A stretch of 64,000 bases of DNA from CAZKAP01 sp964550895 (GCA_964550895.1 CAZKAP010000012.1:4149-68148); one strand, 5' to 3'. Shown: positions 51,652 to 60,949, counted from the stretch's first letter. Made by a program: numbers and translations. The notes: generated from the letters alone by a model not told the origin.

Positions 51652-52147
51652 TTTTGTTTCTGTACCTCTCGATAATTCATACAAAAAGCAGGAATTTTCC
51701 TGTGGAAAGGAAATGCTTGATTCGTACTTGCACCGTCAGGCTAAACAAGATGTGAAACGCAAACTGTCTGCTTGTTTTGTAGTTCCCGACTTATCAAATC
51801 AACGGATTAAAGGATATTATACGCTTTCGAATAGTAGTATTGATTATAAAGTAGTGCCCAACAATTACAAAACAAAATTACCCCGAGCCTATTCTTCGAT
51901 TCCCACAACACTGCTAGGGCGACTGGCGATAGACTCACGATATCAAGGTCAAGGGTTAGGTAAAATCTTATTAATTGACGCTTTAAAAAGATGTTTTGAC
52001 ACTAGCTCAATTATGGGATCCTACGCAGTAATAGTGGATCCCCTTGATGAGGACGCCGAAGCTTTTTATCATAAATACGGTTTTATAAAACTACCGGATA
52101 GTGCAAAAATGTTTATTCCGATGGATACCATAAAACACCTCTTTTAG
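51644..52147 (+). CDS. GNAT-type toxin (TacT-like)
   Basis: A 167-residue acetyltransferase toxin. The 'FSCGKEMLDSYLHRQAKQD' opening is characteristic of TacT/AtaT-type toxins that acetylate the aminoacyl group of charged tRNA. The acetyl-CoA loop is in 'LAIDSRYQGQGLGKILLIDALKR' and the catalytic tyrosine is in 'AFYHKYGFIKLP'. It overlaps the DUF1778 antitoxin by eight bases. Which tRNA is attacked cannot be seen from sequence. Confidence 0.9.
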   Translation: MNDFVSVPLDNSYKKQEFSCGKEMLDSYLHRQAKQDVKRKLSACFVVPDLSNQRIKGYYTLSNSSIDYKVVPNNYKTKLPRAYSSIPTTLLGRLAIDSRYQGQGLGKILLIDALKRCFDTSSIMGSYAVIVDPLDEDAEAFYHKYGFIKLPDSAKMFIPMDTIKHLF

Positions 52148-52289
52148 TGGTAAAACACTGTGCACAAAGACGGGTATCCTGTACAGCGCTGCCCTTTTTT
52201 AAGATTTATCAATATTTATTTAAATTGAACCCTCTTTATTTAAGTTTTTTGTGTTTTTCTTAAATTAGCGATTGGGTAATTAAAGAACT

Positions 52290-53414
52290 ATGAAAAGCTT
52301 TAAAGCAGGCAACTATGTCAACCAAGGAACGTTCAGAAGCTTTATTCCCGAAGAAATAAATAGAGACTGGGTAATTGATGACATGGAAGTCATCGATCTC
52401 TTAAGCCAGGCGGATAGGCAATTAGGTAGACTGGATATGTACTCTGAACATACTCCAAATATCGATCTGTTTATTTCCATGCATGTTCTAAAGGAAGCTA
52501 CTAAATCGAGTAAGATTGAAGGAACCAAAACCAATATTGAAGAAGCACTACAAGACAAGGAGGAGCTCGCTGAAGAAAAACGTGATGATTGGGAGGAGGT
52601 GCAAAATTACATTCAAGCCTTAAACAAGGCCATTGCGTCGCTCGATGAACTGCCTTTATCATCGAGACTAATTAAAATGGCCCATAGGGTACTTCTAAAA
52701 GGTGTTAGAGGAAAGCATAAGATTCCCGGACAATTTAGAACAAGTCAGAATTGGATAGGGGGTGCATCAATCTCTGATGCCACATTCATTCCCCCTCCCC
52801 ATCAAGAAGTTCCTCGATTAATGGGAGACCTCGAAAAATTCTCGCACAATTCAGAAATCCGAATACCTCATCTACTGAAAATAGCGCTAATACATTATCA
52901 ATTTGAAACCATACATCCTTTCTTAGATGGCAATGGAAGAGTTGGACGACTTCTGATTACTCTTTATCTGGTTGAGAAAAGGATTTTGAAGCGACCCGTT
53001 TTATACCTATCAGACTTTCTTGAAAAAAACAGGCAATTATACTATGAAAACTTAATGAAGGTCAGGACTGCAAATGACATCAAGCAATGGCTTAAGTTCT
53101 TTTTGGTTGGAATCATTGAAACGGCTGAAGGTAGCATTATGACTTTTGATAACATTATGAAGCTCCAGAAGGAAGTAGACTCGAAAATTCAAGGTTTAGG
53201 GACTCGTACAAGCAATGCACGGACAGTTGTCAGCCACCTTTATTTGAGGCCATTGATCAATGTTCAAAAAGTCGCCGACCTTACGGAACTTTCACTTCCA
53301 TCCGCGTATAAGCTTGTCAATGAACTCGAACACTTGGGTATTCTGAAGGAGATTACAGGAGCTAAAAGAGGAAAACAGTACTGGTTTGACGAGTATATTC
53401 GCTTATTCAAATAA
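52290..53414 (+). CDS. Fic-family AMP-transferase (class II, self-inhibited)
   Basis: A 374-residue Fic protein. The active-site loop is 'HPFLDGNGRVGRLL' (His209), a full HPFx(D/E)GNGRxGR motif. An N-terminal inhibitory motif (S/T)xxxE(G/N) is present as S73-S-K-I-E77-G78, so the enzyme is held inactive by its own alpha-inh helix. The Fic_N domain spans ~10-100 and the Fic core ~110-260. A C-terminal winged-helix-like domain (~300-374, 'VADLTELSLPSAYKLVNELEHLGIL') suggests DNA binding or regulation. It transfers AMP to hydroxyls of target proteins; the target is unknown. It follows the TA pair within the same AT-rich patch. Confidence 0.9.
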   Translation: MKSFKAGNYVNQGTFRSFIPEEINRDWVIDDMEVIDLLSQADRQLGRLDMYSEHTPNIDLFISMHVLKEATKSSKIEGTKTNIEEALQDKEELAEEKRDDWEEVQNYIQALNKAIASLDELPLSSRLIKMAHRVLLKGVRGKHKIPGQFRTSQNWIGGASISDATFIPPPHQEVPRLMGDLEKFSHNSEIRIPHLLKIALIHYQFETIHPFLDGNGRVGRLLITLYLVEKRILKRPVLYLSDFLEKNRQLYYENLMKVRTANDIKQWLKFFLVGIIETAEGSIMTFDNIMKLQKEVDSKIQGLGTRTSNARTVVSHLYLRPLINVQKVADLTELSLPSAYKLVNELEHLGILKEITGAKRGKQYWFDEYIRLFK

Positions 53415-53543
53415 TTACAATCCCACAACGCCTTCTACTTTTTCAGCGATGTCCATTTTCAACCTGGTCTCGTCTCCTATCTCGGCTAGCAGGAGATATT
53501 TCTGCCGTGGACGCCCTTCCAAGTCCAAATAAAACAAGGTGTT
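53415..53543 (-). pseudogene. 42-codon coding-like tail in frame after the HTTM gene
   Basis: Read on the minus strand directly after the TAA of the HTTM gene (53544-53546), the same frame continues for 42 codons to a second TAA at 53415-53417. It reads 'NTLFYLDLEGRPRQKYLLLA' then 'EIGDETRLKMDIAEKVEGVV'. The composition is protein-like. The Fic gene ends immediately next to it on the other strand. It may be the 3' remnant of a gene truncated when the island came in, or a lost C-terminus of the HTTM protein. It is too short to decide. Confidence 0.35.
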
Positions 53544-54926
53544 TTACTGAGCATCTTCAGCAGGCATTATGACACGTGTTGGACCATCGTAGTAAGGATC
53601 CCGGATAAGAATCCATTCGTTCCGGGTCCAGTGATTCCAGTGTACGCTGGCCAGGTCCGTCTGCGGATCGATCAGATCCTGAAGGGCATGGTTGTTCAGC
53701 CGCACCCTGCACTGAACGTAGACCTCTACGTCCTTTCCTTCCGCCCGGTAGTGCCTGTGGACTTTCTGGGCAAATTGCCAGATAAAATCGGGATGGGCCT
53801 GGACTTTCCTCAGCTGCTTGGCATTGAGCCCGTAATCTCTCGGGTCCACGGGTATGCGCGTCCCATCGTCCTTGAATACGGCCGTATAGTTCGCGTAGCC
53901 CGCCCGGAACCGCAGCATCATCCTCCAGCTGAGCCGGTGGCCTTCCTCGGTCCAGAACACATTCCCTTCCCAGAGGTAGTGCCTTAAGGGGAGCAGCAGT
54001 TGCACGAGCAGATATAATCCACCCACCCAAAGGACCAGAGGCCGTATTCTGAAGCGAAAGTCCCCCGACCGGATTCGTTCGGGCAGGGTGGAACGGAAGA
54101 ATATCCTGCGAATATCCCTCGCGTCGAAGAAGAAAACGGTGAACGCCAGTGCCAGGAAGGGGAAAATACCAATGCCCAGTGTAATGCTGTTGAAGAGGTG
54201 GAAGAAGACCGCCAGGCCAAATGCCCATTTGCGGGTGGGTCTCCACAGGAGAGCGGGTATCACCAGTCCGTCGAACAGTATGCCGAACCAGGAGATGCCC
54301 GTATGCACCCAGTCCTGCTGCAGGAAGGAGCCGATGATCGGGTAGTCGGCCCGCCCGCTCATCAGCATGCGGGAAAAGGTGTTGTCCAGCCAGTCGGGAT
54401 AGAGTTTGGCCAGGCTGGCGTAGGTATATACTATAAGGAGCTGTACTATGATGAGGACGCGAACTCCTGCCGGCATGTGGTCGCGCCGGCTGATCCTGCC
54501 GCTTCGGACATCCAGGGAGTGCGACCGGTGAGCCGGGAGCAGGGCCATGATCCAGGCCAGCAGCATGAGCAGGTAATAGTGGTTGTTGTAAGAGGCTTTC
54601 TGCATCAGGTAAGCCGCCGACCACATCAGGGCGAACAGTACAGACGTGAGGCGGTAGCGCCAGCCCAGCATGATCGCGATGCCCGTGGCACCCATGACCA
54701 CAAAATACGGATACATCAACGGGCCTCCCAGGTGTTCCAGGAACTCGAAGCCTATGAAGGTGAACAGCTCTCCGGGCTCTACCATAGTGCGGCGCACCCA
54801 GCCGGTCATGATGGCGCCCCAGCCCTCGCAGGCAATCAGGAATCCATAGAACATACGAAACAAGGCCAGCGGAGCTATGTCCACGGGCTTGTTCACATAG
54901 TTCGTAATGCGTTTAAGCAGACTCAT
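53544..54926 (-). CDS. HTTM / vitamin K-dependent gamma-carboxylase-like membrane protein
   Basis: A 460-residue membrane protein. The N-terminal ~290 residues have several transmembrane helices and match the HTTM (VKGC) family: 'FYGFLIACEGWGAIMTGWV', 'PYFVVMGATGIAIMLGWRYR', 'SYNNHYYLLMLLAWIMALLPAHRSHSLD', 'YASLAKLYPDWL'. These histidine and lysine blocks are typical of bacterial gamma-carboxylase homologues. The C-terminal third is soluble ('GNVFWTEEGHRLSWRMMLRFRAGY'). In vertebrates VKGC carboxylates glutamates using vitamin K hydroquinone; the bacterial role is not clear. It overlaps ribF by four bases and is coexpressed with it. Confidence 0.88.
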   Translation of the reverse strand: MSLLKRITNYVNKPVDIAPLALFRMFYGFLIACEGWGAIMTGWVRRTMVEPGELFTFIGFEFLEHLGGPLMYPYFVVMGATGIAIMLGWRYRLTSVLFALMWSAAYLMQKASYNNHYYLLMLLAWIMALLPAHRSHSLDVRSGRISRRDHMPAGVRVLIIVQLLIVYTYASLAKLYPDWLDNTFSRMLMSGRADYPIIGSFLQQDWVHTGISWFGILFDGLVIPALLWRPTRKWAFGLAVFFHLFNSITLGIGIFPFLALAFTVFFFDARDIRRIFFRSTLPERIRSGDFRFRIRPLVLWVGGLYLLVQLLLPLRHYLWEGNVFWTEEGHRLSWRMMLRFRAGYANYTAVFKDDGTRIPVDPRDYGLNAKQLRKVQAHPDFIWQFAQKVHRHYRAEGKDVEVYVQCRVRLNNHALQDLIDPQTDLASVHWNHWTRNEWILIRDPYYDGPTRVIMPAEDAQ

Positions 54927-55870
54927 ATCGGGGGTTGGGCGGGCAGATTCCGGATGATTTCCCGGGAATTCTCCCGGTCTTTCTTCAGCTGGCCGATCAG
55001 TTCATCGGCGGACCCGAAACGCTCCTCTGCACGAAGTCGCTCCCAGAAATAGATCCGCAATACTCGTCCATAGAGGTCGCCTTCCCAATCGAAGAAGTAT
55101 ACCTCCAGGGAAAACTCGGTGCCATCAAAAGTGGGGTTGAATCCGATGTTCATCATCCCGTGGTACCAGTGGCCGTCGATCTCTGCGGAAACCACATAGA
55201 CGCCTTTGGCCGGGATCAGTTTGCTGTTGTCGGCCACGCGGATATTGGCCGTGGGGAAGCCGAAGTCCCTGCCCTGACCCCTACCCCGGACTACCTCTCC
55301 GCTGACCAGATACGGATAGCCCAGAAAGTGGTGGGCCTTTTTTACATTCCCCTCCCAAAGGGCCTTCCGGATCTTGGTAGAGCTCACGGAAACCTCTTCT
55401 ATAGCCTGGGCCGGGATTTCTTCCACCTCAAAATTAAAGGTATCTCCATAAGCAATAAGGTCCTGAATATTGGCGTTCCGATTACGCCCGAAGCGGTGGT
55501 CGTATCCGATAATGATTTTCTGAACTTTAAGGGAATGAACCAGCAGGTCACGAACGAATTCCAGGGCCGTGAGCCGGGAGAACTCCATGGAGAACGGGTG
55601 TACGATCAGCACATCGAGGCCCAGCCGTGCGAGGATCTCCTTTTTCTCGTCCAGGGTATGCAGGAGCTGAATGCTGCTGTCCTGCTGAAGTACCGTTCTG
55701 GGATGAGGGAAAAAAGTAAGCAGAACGGAAGATCCACCCAGTCTGCGGGCCTCCTCAATTACTCTTTGGATTATTTTTTGATGACCAATATGAACACCGT
55801 CGAATGTGCCGATGGTGAGTACGGAAGGAAGGTCGCTTTGGTATTTGGAGATGCCGTTGTAGGACTTCAC
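54923..55870 (-). CDS. ribF: Bifunctional riboflavin kinase / FAD synthetase
   Basis: A 315-residue RibF that phosphorylates riboflavin to FMN and adenylates it to FAD. The N-terminal nucleotidyl transferase domain has 'IGTFDGVHIGHQKII' and 'TFFPHPRTVL'. The C-terminal kinase domain has 'RGQGRDFGFPTANIRV' and 'YHGMMNIGFNPTF'. It starts at GTG (complement of 55868-55870), as no ATG is in frame upstream. It overlaps the HTTM gene by four bases. No FMN-riboswitch-like leader was found in the 43-base upstream gap. Confidence 0.95.
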   Translation of the reverse strand: MKSYNGISKYQSDLPSVLTIGTFDGVHIGHQKIIQRVIEEARRLGGSSVLLTFFPHPRTVLQQDSSIQLLHTLDEKKEILARLGLDVLIVHPFSMEFSRLTALEFVRDLLVHSLKVQKIIIGYDHRFGRNRNANIQDLIAYGDTFNFEVEEIPAQAIEEVSVSSTKIRKALWEGNVKKAHHFLGYPYLVSGEVVRGRGQGRDFGFPTANIRVADNSKLIPAKGVYVVSAEIDGHWYHGMMNIGFNPTFDGTEFSLEVYFFDWEGDLYGRVLRIYFWERLRAEERFGSADELIGQLKKDRENSREIIRNLPAQPPI

Positions 55871-55913
55871 CCTGAAGAAAAAGTTATATTTATTGCCTCC
55901 TCAAAGGATTGCT

Positions 55914-58900
55914 ATGTTTGCTAAATTACGTCTTGTTTTTACAATTCTCATACTCGCCCTGTTTTTCCCCCTGGGAGCCCAGCAGGGACTGAGCTGGACG
56001 CAGACCGCCAAACCCTCCGTCGCATCGGAAACCGGATCGCGCAGGGAATCGTCATTCCGCCTGGAAGCCCAAAGCCTGGACGGACTGGTTGCCACTCCAG
56101 CCTTTTCTGAAGGGTCCCTTTCGGTATCCCTGCCCATGCCCGACGGCCGTGTACAGATGCTCAAACTCCGCCCCGCAGGCTCGATGCATCCCGATCTGAT
56201 GGAGAAATACCCCTCCATACGCTCCTTTATAGCTCAGGATCCGCAGAGTGGAACCCGGGTTCGACTGAGTATTTCGTTCCGGGACGTGCAGGCCACCTAC
56301 AGGACCGGGGAGGGAGAACTCTTCTTCCTGCAGCCTGAAGACCGATCCGAAGGGACGTACCGACTCTATAATTATTCCGATCCGGAGGATCGGGAAGCCA
56401 TTGAGTGCCTCACACCCGAATCCCTGGCCGCTGCTCCCATGGGGCTGGCATCTCGTACACCGGTAACGGACCGCACCCGACGGACCTTCCGGCTGGCCGT
56501 GGCGGCCACCGGGGAGTATACCCAGTACCACGGAGGAACCGTATCCGGAGCCCTCTCGGCCATGAATGCGACCGTGACGCGCATCAATGAAGTATTTAAT
56601 AACGATTTGGGCTTACAGCTGCAGCTGATCGGGACCACCGATCAGGTGATTTATACCGATGCCCTGACCGATCCGTATGGAAATAACCTGAACAGCGAAC
56701 TCCAGAACGACCTGAACGCTACCATCGGCGTGGCCAACTACGATGTGGGGCATTTGTTTCACCGGGATAACGACAACGGTAACGCGGGGTTCATTGGCGG
56801 GGTTTGTCGCGACAACCAGAAGGGTTCAGCCTTCAGCTCTGCCCAGAATCCGGAAGGAGATACCTTTGACATCGACCTGGTGGCTCACGAACTCGGACAT
56901 CAGTTCGGCGCCAACCACACCTACTCCTTTGCGAGCGAAGGTACCGGTGTACAGGCCGAACCGGCTTCGGGCTCGACCATTATGGCGTACGCGGGATTCG
57001 CCGCCGGGGATGATAACATCCAATTGACCAGCGACGACTACTTCCATTACTATAGCATCGTTCAAATCCGGAACTTCCTGCAGACGGTAAGTTGCGGTAC
57101 TACGGAGGCCATCGCCAACAAGCCTCCGACCCTGGGCACGCTCGCCTCCCATGCCGTACCTGTAGGCACCCCTTTCTTCCTGGAGGCTTCGGCCACGGAT
57201 CCGGATGGGGATGCACTTACCTACTGCTGGGAACAGATCGATAACGGACGGGTCACCTCTTCCACTTTTGGGCCCACACGAAATACGGGGGCCAATTTCC
57301 GCTCCCTTTCACCAACGACCGGGGGTGTTCGGTATTTCCCCGGGCTCGAACGGGTTCGTGCGGGAGAACTCACCCTAGCCAACCCCACTACGGGCGATGC
57401 CTGGGAGACCGTTTCCGTAGTCGGCAGGTCCATGAGTTTTGCCGTTACGGTGCGTGACAACGAAATCTCGGGCGCGCAGGTCGCAGCGGAGACCACATCG
57501 GTGGAAGTTATTGAAGGTACCGGCCCATTCCGGTTCGAGAATCTCGACAGCCCGGGTAGCTGGACTGCCGGAGACCGTATCGAACTGCAATGGGATGTCG
57601 CGGGAACGGATGCCGCGCCCATTTCGGCCTCCACAGTTTCCGTTTATGCTTCTGAGGATGGGGGGCTGAGTTATCCCTATCTGGTCCGTTCGGGCCTGGA
57701 TAATACGGGATCGGCCCTGATCCAGGTGCCCGCCATTTCAACTTCCTCCCTGAGGTTCATGATCCGGGCCGACGACCACATCTTCTTCGCCGTGAATCTG
57801 GCCGACCAAACCGTTAACATGCCCGATTTTGTAGCCGAACTGGACGAGCTCCGGGTAGGAGCCTGTGGCGGAGAAACCGTTAGCATTCCATTCACCTATA
57901 CGGACTATACCGGGAGCCCTGCTTTAGTTAGCTTTGAGTTACAGCCCGTCTCGGGCCTGACCCTATCTGTAGATCCGGTGCAGACTTCCGGTTCCGGTCA
58001 GAACGGGACCATCGAGATCACGGCTCAGGCCGGGACCGCCGCAGGAAACTACCCGATTACATTTCAGGCGAGCTCGGGGGGATATACCCAGCAGACTACC
58101 ATCGATTTCGTGCTCGGACAGCCGATTGCTCAGGGCCCCGAGCCCCAGAGTCCTGCCAACGGTGAGGTTCTGGAAACGGCCGATATTCCCCTGAGCTGGC
58201 AGGATATTGCGGGTGCGTCTTCCTATGAGGTTCAGGTATCGACCGAACCCGACTTCAGTTCTGCGGTGACCGACTACACCACCTTCAATACCGCTGTGAC
58301 CGCCACCGGCCTGGCCTCCGATACCGATTACTACTGGCGGGTGCGGGCCATTAGTTCCTGTGGTTCCAGCCCATTTAGCGCCGTAAGGCAGTTCCGAACA
58401 CCGGGGATCAATTGTTTTAATTACAACAGTACCAGTGTTCCGGTAACACTGCCCCAGGCAGGTGCTAACCTGAGTACGGCCCAAATCACCGTCCCGAACG
58501 ATTTACCCGTAGAGGATGTACGTGTGCGGGTAACGGCCTCGCATACCTGGATGAGCGACCTGGTGATCCGCCTGGTTTCGCCTCAGGGAACGATCGTGAC
58601 CCTGATCGATCAGCTTTGCGAGGATGCCGACGATATCGATGCGGTTTTCGACGATGCCGGGCAGCAGCCGGTGTGCAGCACCAATCCTGCCGTGGGAGGA
58701 ACCATACGCCCTACCGTGCCCTTGTCCTCGTTCGAAGGGGAGTCGGCCCTGGGTGTTTGGACACTGGAAGTTGACGATCAATTCGATCAGGACGGCGGCG
58801 TACTCACGGCCTTTGAACTCGAGCTTTGCCTGGTGGGTCAGCCCCCCGATGACGATGATGCCGATGGCGTGCCCAACGACAGTGACCTCTGCCCGGATAC

Positions 58901-59666
58901 GCCGAACGGTCAGGATGTAGATGCCACCGGCTGCCCGGTGTTCCTCCTGCCCTCAGATGCCTTTACCATTACGATCAACAGCGAGTCCTGCAGGGATAAT
59001 AACGACGGATCCATAGTCGTGTCGGCAAGTGATACGAATCTGATTTACACCGCCGTACTCACCGGGTCCGGAGGTTCCGAACAGCTCGCGTTTTCGCAGG
59101 AGGCGGAATTTTCATCCCTCACTGCCGGCGCCTATGACCTTTGTATATCGGCTACGGACGGGGTGAATACCTATCAGCAGGTCTGTTACCAAACTGTGGT
59201 GGAGGAGCCTCCCTTGCTGAGCGTATCAGCCTTGCAATCGCAGGATGGAAACAGGCTGTCCCTGAGTCTTGACGGAGCCTCGGAATATACCATTGAACTG
59301 AACGGGGCCACCGTTAGCACCACCCAACCTCAGTACCAGCTGGACCTGAGGCCCGGTCTTAATATCGTAACGGTCAAAGGGGAACTTGAATGCAAAGGGG
59401 TATACCAGCAGGCCTTCATTAATGGGGCTGCCGTTTACATGGCGCCCAATCCGGTGGTGAGTACTGCCCGGGTATTCGTTCCGCCCTCCCTGGATCGCTT
59501 TCGACTGAGGGTTTACGGTCCGTCGGGTACCCAGATAACCTCAGGGGAGTATACGGGTGTAAGCGCTTCGATCGAATGGGATGCCAGCGCGCTTTCCCCG
59601 GGTATTTACATACTGGAAGTGATGTCCGAAGGGTTCAGGGCGACAACTAAATTCGTAAAGCAATGA
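55914..59666 (+). CDS. Secreted reprolysin-like metalloprotease with type IX sorting domain
   Basis: A 1,250-residue protein from the ATG at 55914. Signal peptide to ~residue 23. A propeptide-like part (~30-180) precedes the catalytic zincin domain with the motif 'HELGHQFGANHTY' (His325, reprolysin-type HExxHxxGxxH). Next are Ig-like/cadherin-like domains (~400-760), a fibronectin type III repeat (~745-835), a proprotein-convertase P-domain (~850-975: 'DLVIRLVSPQGT', 'GVWTLEVDDQFDQDGG'), an Asp-rich thrombospondin type-3 repeat ('DDDDADGVPNDSDLCPDT'), and a C-terminal type IX sorting domain (~1180-1250). It is exported to the cell surface or medium and cleaves proteins. It overlaps the following lipoprotein gene by four bases. 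Confidence 0.92.
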   Translation: MFAKLRLVFTILILALFFPLGAQQGLSWTQTAKPSVASETGSRRESSFRLEAQSLDGLVATPAFSEGSLSVSLPMPDGRVQMLKLRPAGSMHPDLMEKYPSIRSFIAQDPQSGTRVRLSISFRDVQATYRTGEGELFFLQPEDRSEGTYRLYNYSDPEDREAIECLTPESLAAAPMGLASRTPVTDRTRRTFRLAVAATGEYTQYHGGTVSGALSAMNATVTRINEVFNNDLGLQLQLIGTTDQVIYTDALTDPYGNNLNSELQNDLNATIGVANYDVGHLFHRDNDNGNAGFIGGVCRDNQKGSAFSSAQNPEGDTFDIDLVAHELGHQFGANHTYSFASEGTGVQAEPASGSTIMAYAGFAAGDDNIQLTSDDYFHYYSIVQIRNFLQTVSCGTTEAIANKPPTLGTLASHAVPVGTPFFLEASATDPDGDALTYCWEQIDNGRVTSSTFGPTRNTGANFRSLSPTTGGVRYFPGLERVRAGELTLANPTTGDAWETVSVVGRSMSFAVTVRDNEISGAQVAAETTSVEVIEGTGPFRFENLDSPGSWTAGDRIELQWDVAGTDAAPISASTVSVYASEDGGLSYPYLVRSGLDNTGSALIQVPAISTSSLRFMIRADDHIFFAVNLADQTVNMPDFVAELDELRVGACGGETVSIPFTYTDYTGSPALVSFELQPVSGLTLSVDPVQTSGSGQNGTIEITAQAGTAAGNYPITFQASSGGYTQQTTIDFVLGQPIAQGPEPQSPANGEVLETADIPLSWQDIAGASSYEVQVSTEPDFSSAVTDYTTFNTAVTATGLASDTDYYWRVRAISSCGSSPFSAVRQFRTPGINCFNYNSTSVPVTLPQAGANLSTAQITVPNDLPVEDVRVRVTASHTWMSDLVIRLVSPQGTIVTLIDQLCEDADDIDAVFDDAGQQPVCSTNPAVGGTIRPTVPLSSFEGESALGVWTLEVDDQFDQDGGVLTAFELELCLVGQPPDDDDADGVPNDSDLCPDTPNGQDVDATGCPVFLLPSDAFTITINSESCRDNNDGSIVVSASDTNLIYTAVLTGSGGSEQLAFSQEAEFSSLTAGAYDLCISATDGVNTYQQVCYQTVVEEPPLLSVSALQSQDGNRLSLSLDGASEYTIELNGATVSTTQPQYQLDLRPGLNIVTVKGELECKGVYQQAFINGAAVYMAPNPVVSTARVFVPPSLDRFRLRVYGPSGTQITSGEYTGVSASIEWDASALSPGIYILEVMSEGFRATTKFVKQ

Positions 59667-60361
59667 GAAGGTTTTTATTCCAACTGGGGTGGGTGGCAAC
59701 GGCCCTGATTCTTTCGAGCTGCAACCGCAATGAAGGCCCGGCTAACCCTGAGCCTGCGCTACTGATATTTCCCGAAAACCTCTCCGAATGCACAACCGGT
59801 ATTGATCGGGGCAATACCCAGAGCCGGGTTACCCTCGAGTGGCAGGCCGCCGCCAATACCTTCGACTATGAAGTTACCGTGCAGAACCTCAGCAATCCCG
59901 GAGACCGCAGGGTGTTGGTGACCTCAGGGACTACCCAGGAGGTCATACTTTCCAAGGGAGTGGCCTACAGCTGGAGTGTGCTCTCGCGTAACGAGGACGA
60001 AAGCCTGACGGCCCGCAGCGAAGAGTGGATGTTCCTCAATGGGGGTAATTTGCAGAGTTACCCTCCTTTTCCGGCCGACCTGCAGGCCCCGCTAGCGGGC
60101 GAGCGACTGGCCAATCCGATCAACAGCGGGCAGGTAAGCCTGCGCTGGTCGGTGCGCGATCTGGACAACGATATTACCCAGGTCGAGGTGTTTTTCTCGG
60201 ACGACGAGGATCCTTTACTTTTTGAAACGGTGACGGCCAACTCCTCCAGCCTCAGCGTACCCGTTAATCCGGATACCCGCTATTACTGGCGCATACGGGT
60301 GGAGGACTCCCGGGGAAACAGCGCGCTGTCCAATATACAGGACTTCTACGTCCGGCCCTGA
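59663..60361 (+). CDS. Lipoprotein with fibronectin type III-like domains
   Basis: A 232-residue lipoprotein; signal peptide with lipobox 'ALILSSCNRN' (Cys at ~20). Two FnIII-like domains follow: residues ~35-130 ('SRVTLEWQAAANTFDYEVTVQNL', 'GVAYSWSVLSRNED') and ~140-230 ('GQVSLRWSVRDLDNDITQVEVFF', 'PDTRYYWRIRVED'). It resembles the FnIII part of its upstream neighbour, the metalloprotease, and overlaps it by four bases. It may anchor or help present that protease at the outer membrane. This is an inference from context. Confidence 0.82.
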   Translation: MRRFLFQLGWVATALILSSCNRNEGPANPEPALLIFPENLSECTTGIDRGNTQSRVTLEWQAAANTFDYEVTVQNLSNPGDRRVLVTSGTTQEVILSKGVAYSWSVLSRNEDESLTARSEEWMFLNGGNLQSYPPFPADLQAPLAGERLANPINSGQVSLRWSVRDLDNDITQVEVFFSDDEDPLLFETVTANSSSLSVPVNPDTRYYWRIRVEDSRGNSALSNIQDFYVRP

Positions 60362-60382
60362 AATTAGGTATTGCGTAAGCGC

Positions 60383-60949
60383 TCAGGTATTATTGAACTG
60401 GTTCATGGTGTTACCTGCGCCGGCAAACACGAAGCTGAGGGCGGCCTCGGTAAAACGGTCCAGCCTCCCGTCCAGTAATTTGGCCTCTTCTTCGGCCCAG
60501 CCGCCCAGCACATACGATACCTGGGACCCCCTGGAAAACTCCGACCCTATGCCGAATCTGAGTCGGGGATATGCGGTGGTTTGAATCTGGTTTTGAATAT
60601 CTTTCAGCCCGTTATGACCGCCGTCGCTTCCATTGGTCTTCAGCCTTAGCGTGCCGAAGGGAAGATTCAGGTCGTCGGTGATGACCAGCAGATGCGCCAA
60701 GGGTACATCCTTTTGCTCCAGCCAGTAGCGCACCGCCTTGCCGCTGAGGTTCATATAGGTCGAAGGCTTCAGTAGGTAAATCTTGCGTCCTTTATAACTC
60801 CCTTCCGCCAGGTCCCCCAGTTTCGCAGCCTCGAAAGGGACGTCCAGCTTCCGGGCGATTCGGCCGGCAATTTCGAATCCGATATTGTGCCGGGTTCCTT
60901 CGTATTCGCTGCCTATGTTTCCCAGGCCAACGATCAGGTAGGGCTTCAT
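60383..60949 (-). CDS. pth: Peptidyl-tRNA hydrolase
   Basis: A 188-residue Pth that releases peptides from peptidyl-tRNA. Key blocks are 'VGLGNIGSEYEGTRHNIGFEI' (catalytic His20), 'LLKPSTYMNLSGKAV' and 'DDLNLPFGTLRLKTNGSDGGHNGLKDI' with the catalytic Asp/His surroundings. Length is standard. It follows rplY after 74 bases containing a strong terminator, so it may be mainly transcribed separately from the prs-rplY pair. Confidence 0.95.
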   Translation of the reverse strand: MKPYLIVGLGNIGSEYEGTRHNIGFEIAGRIARKLDVPFEAAKLGDLAEGSYKGRKIYLLKPSTYMNLSGKAVRYWLEQKDVPLAHLLVITDDLNLPFGTLRLKTNGSDGGHNGLKDIQNQIQTTAYPRLRFGIGSEFSRGSQVSYVLGGWAEEEAKLLDGRLDRFTEAALSFVFAGAGNTMNQFNNT

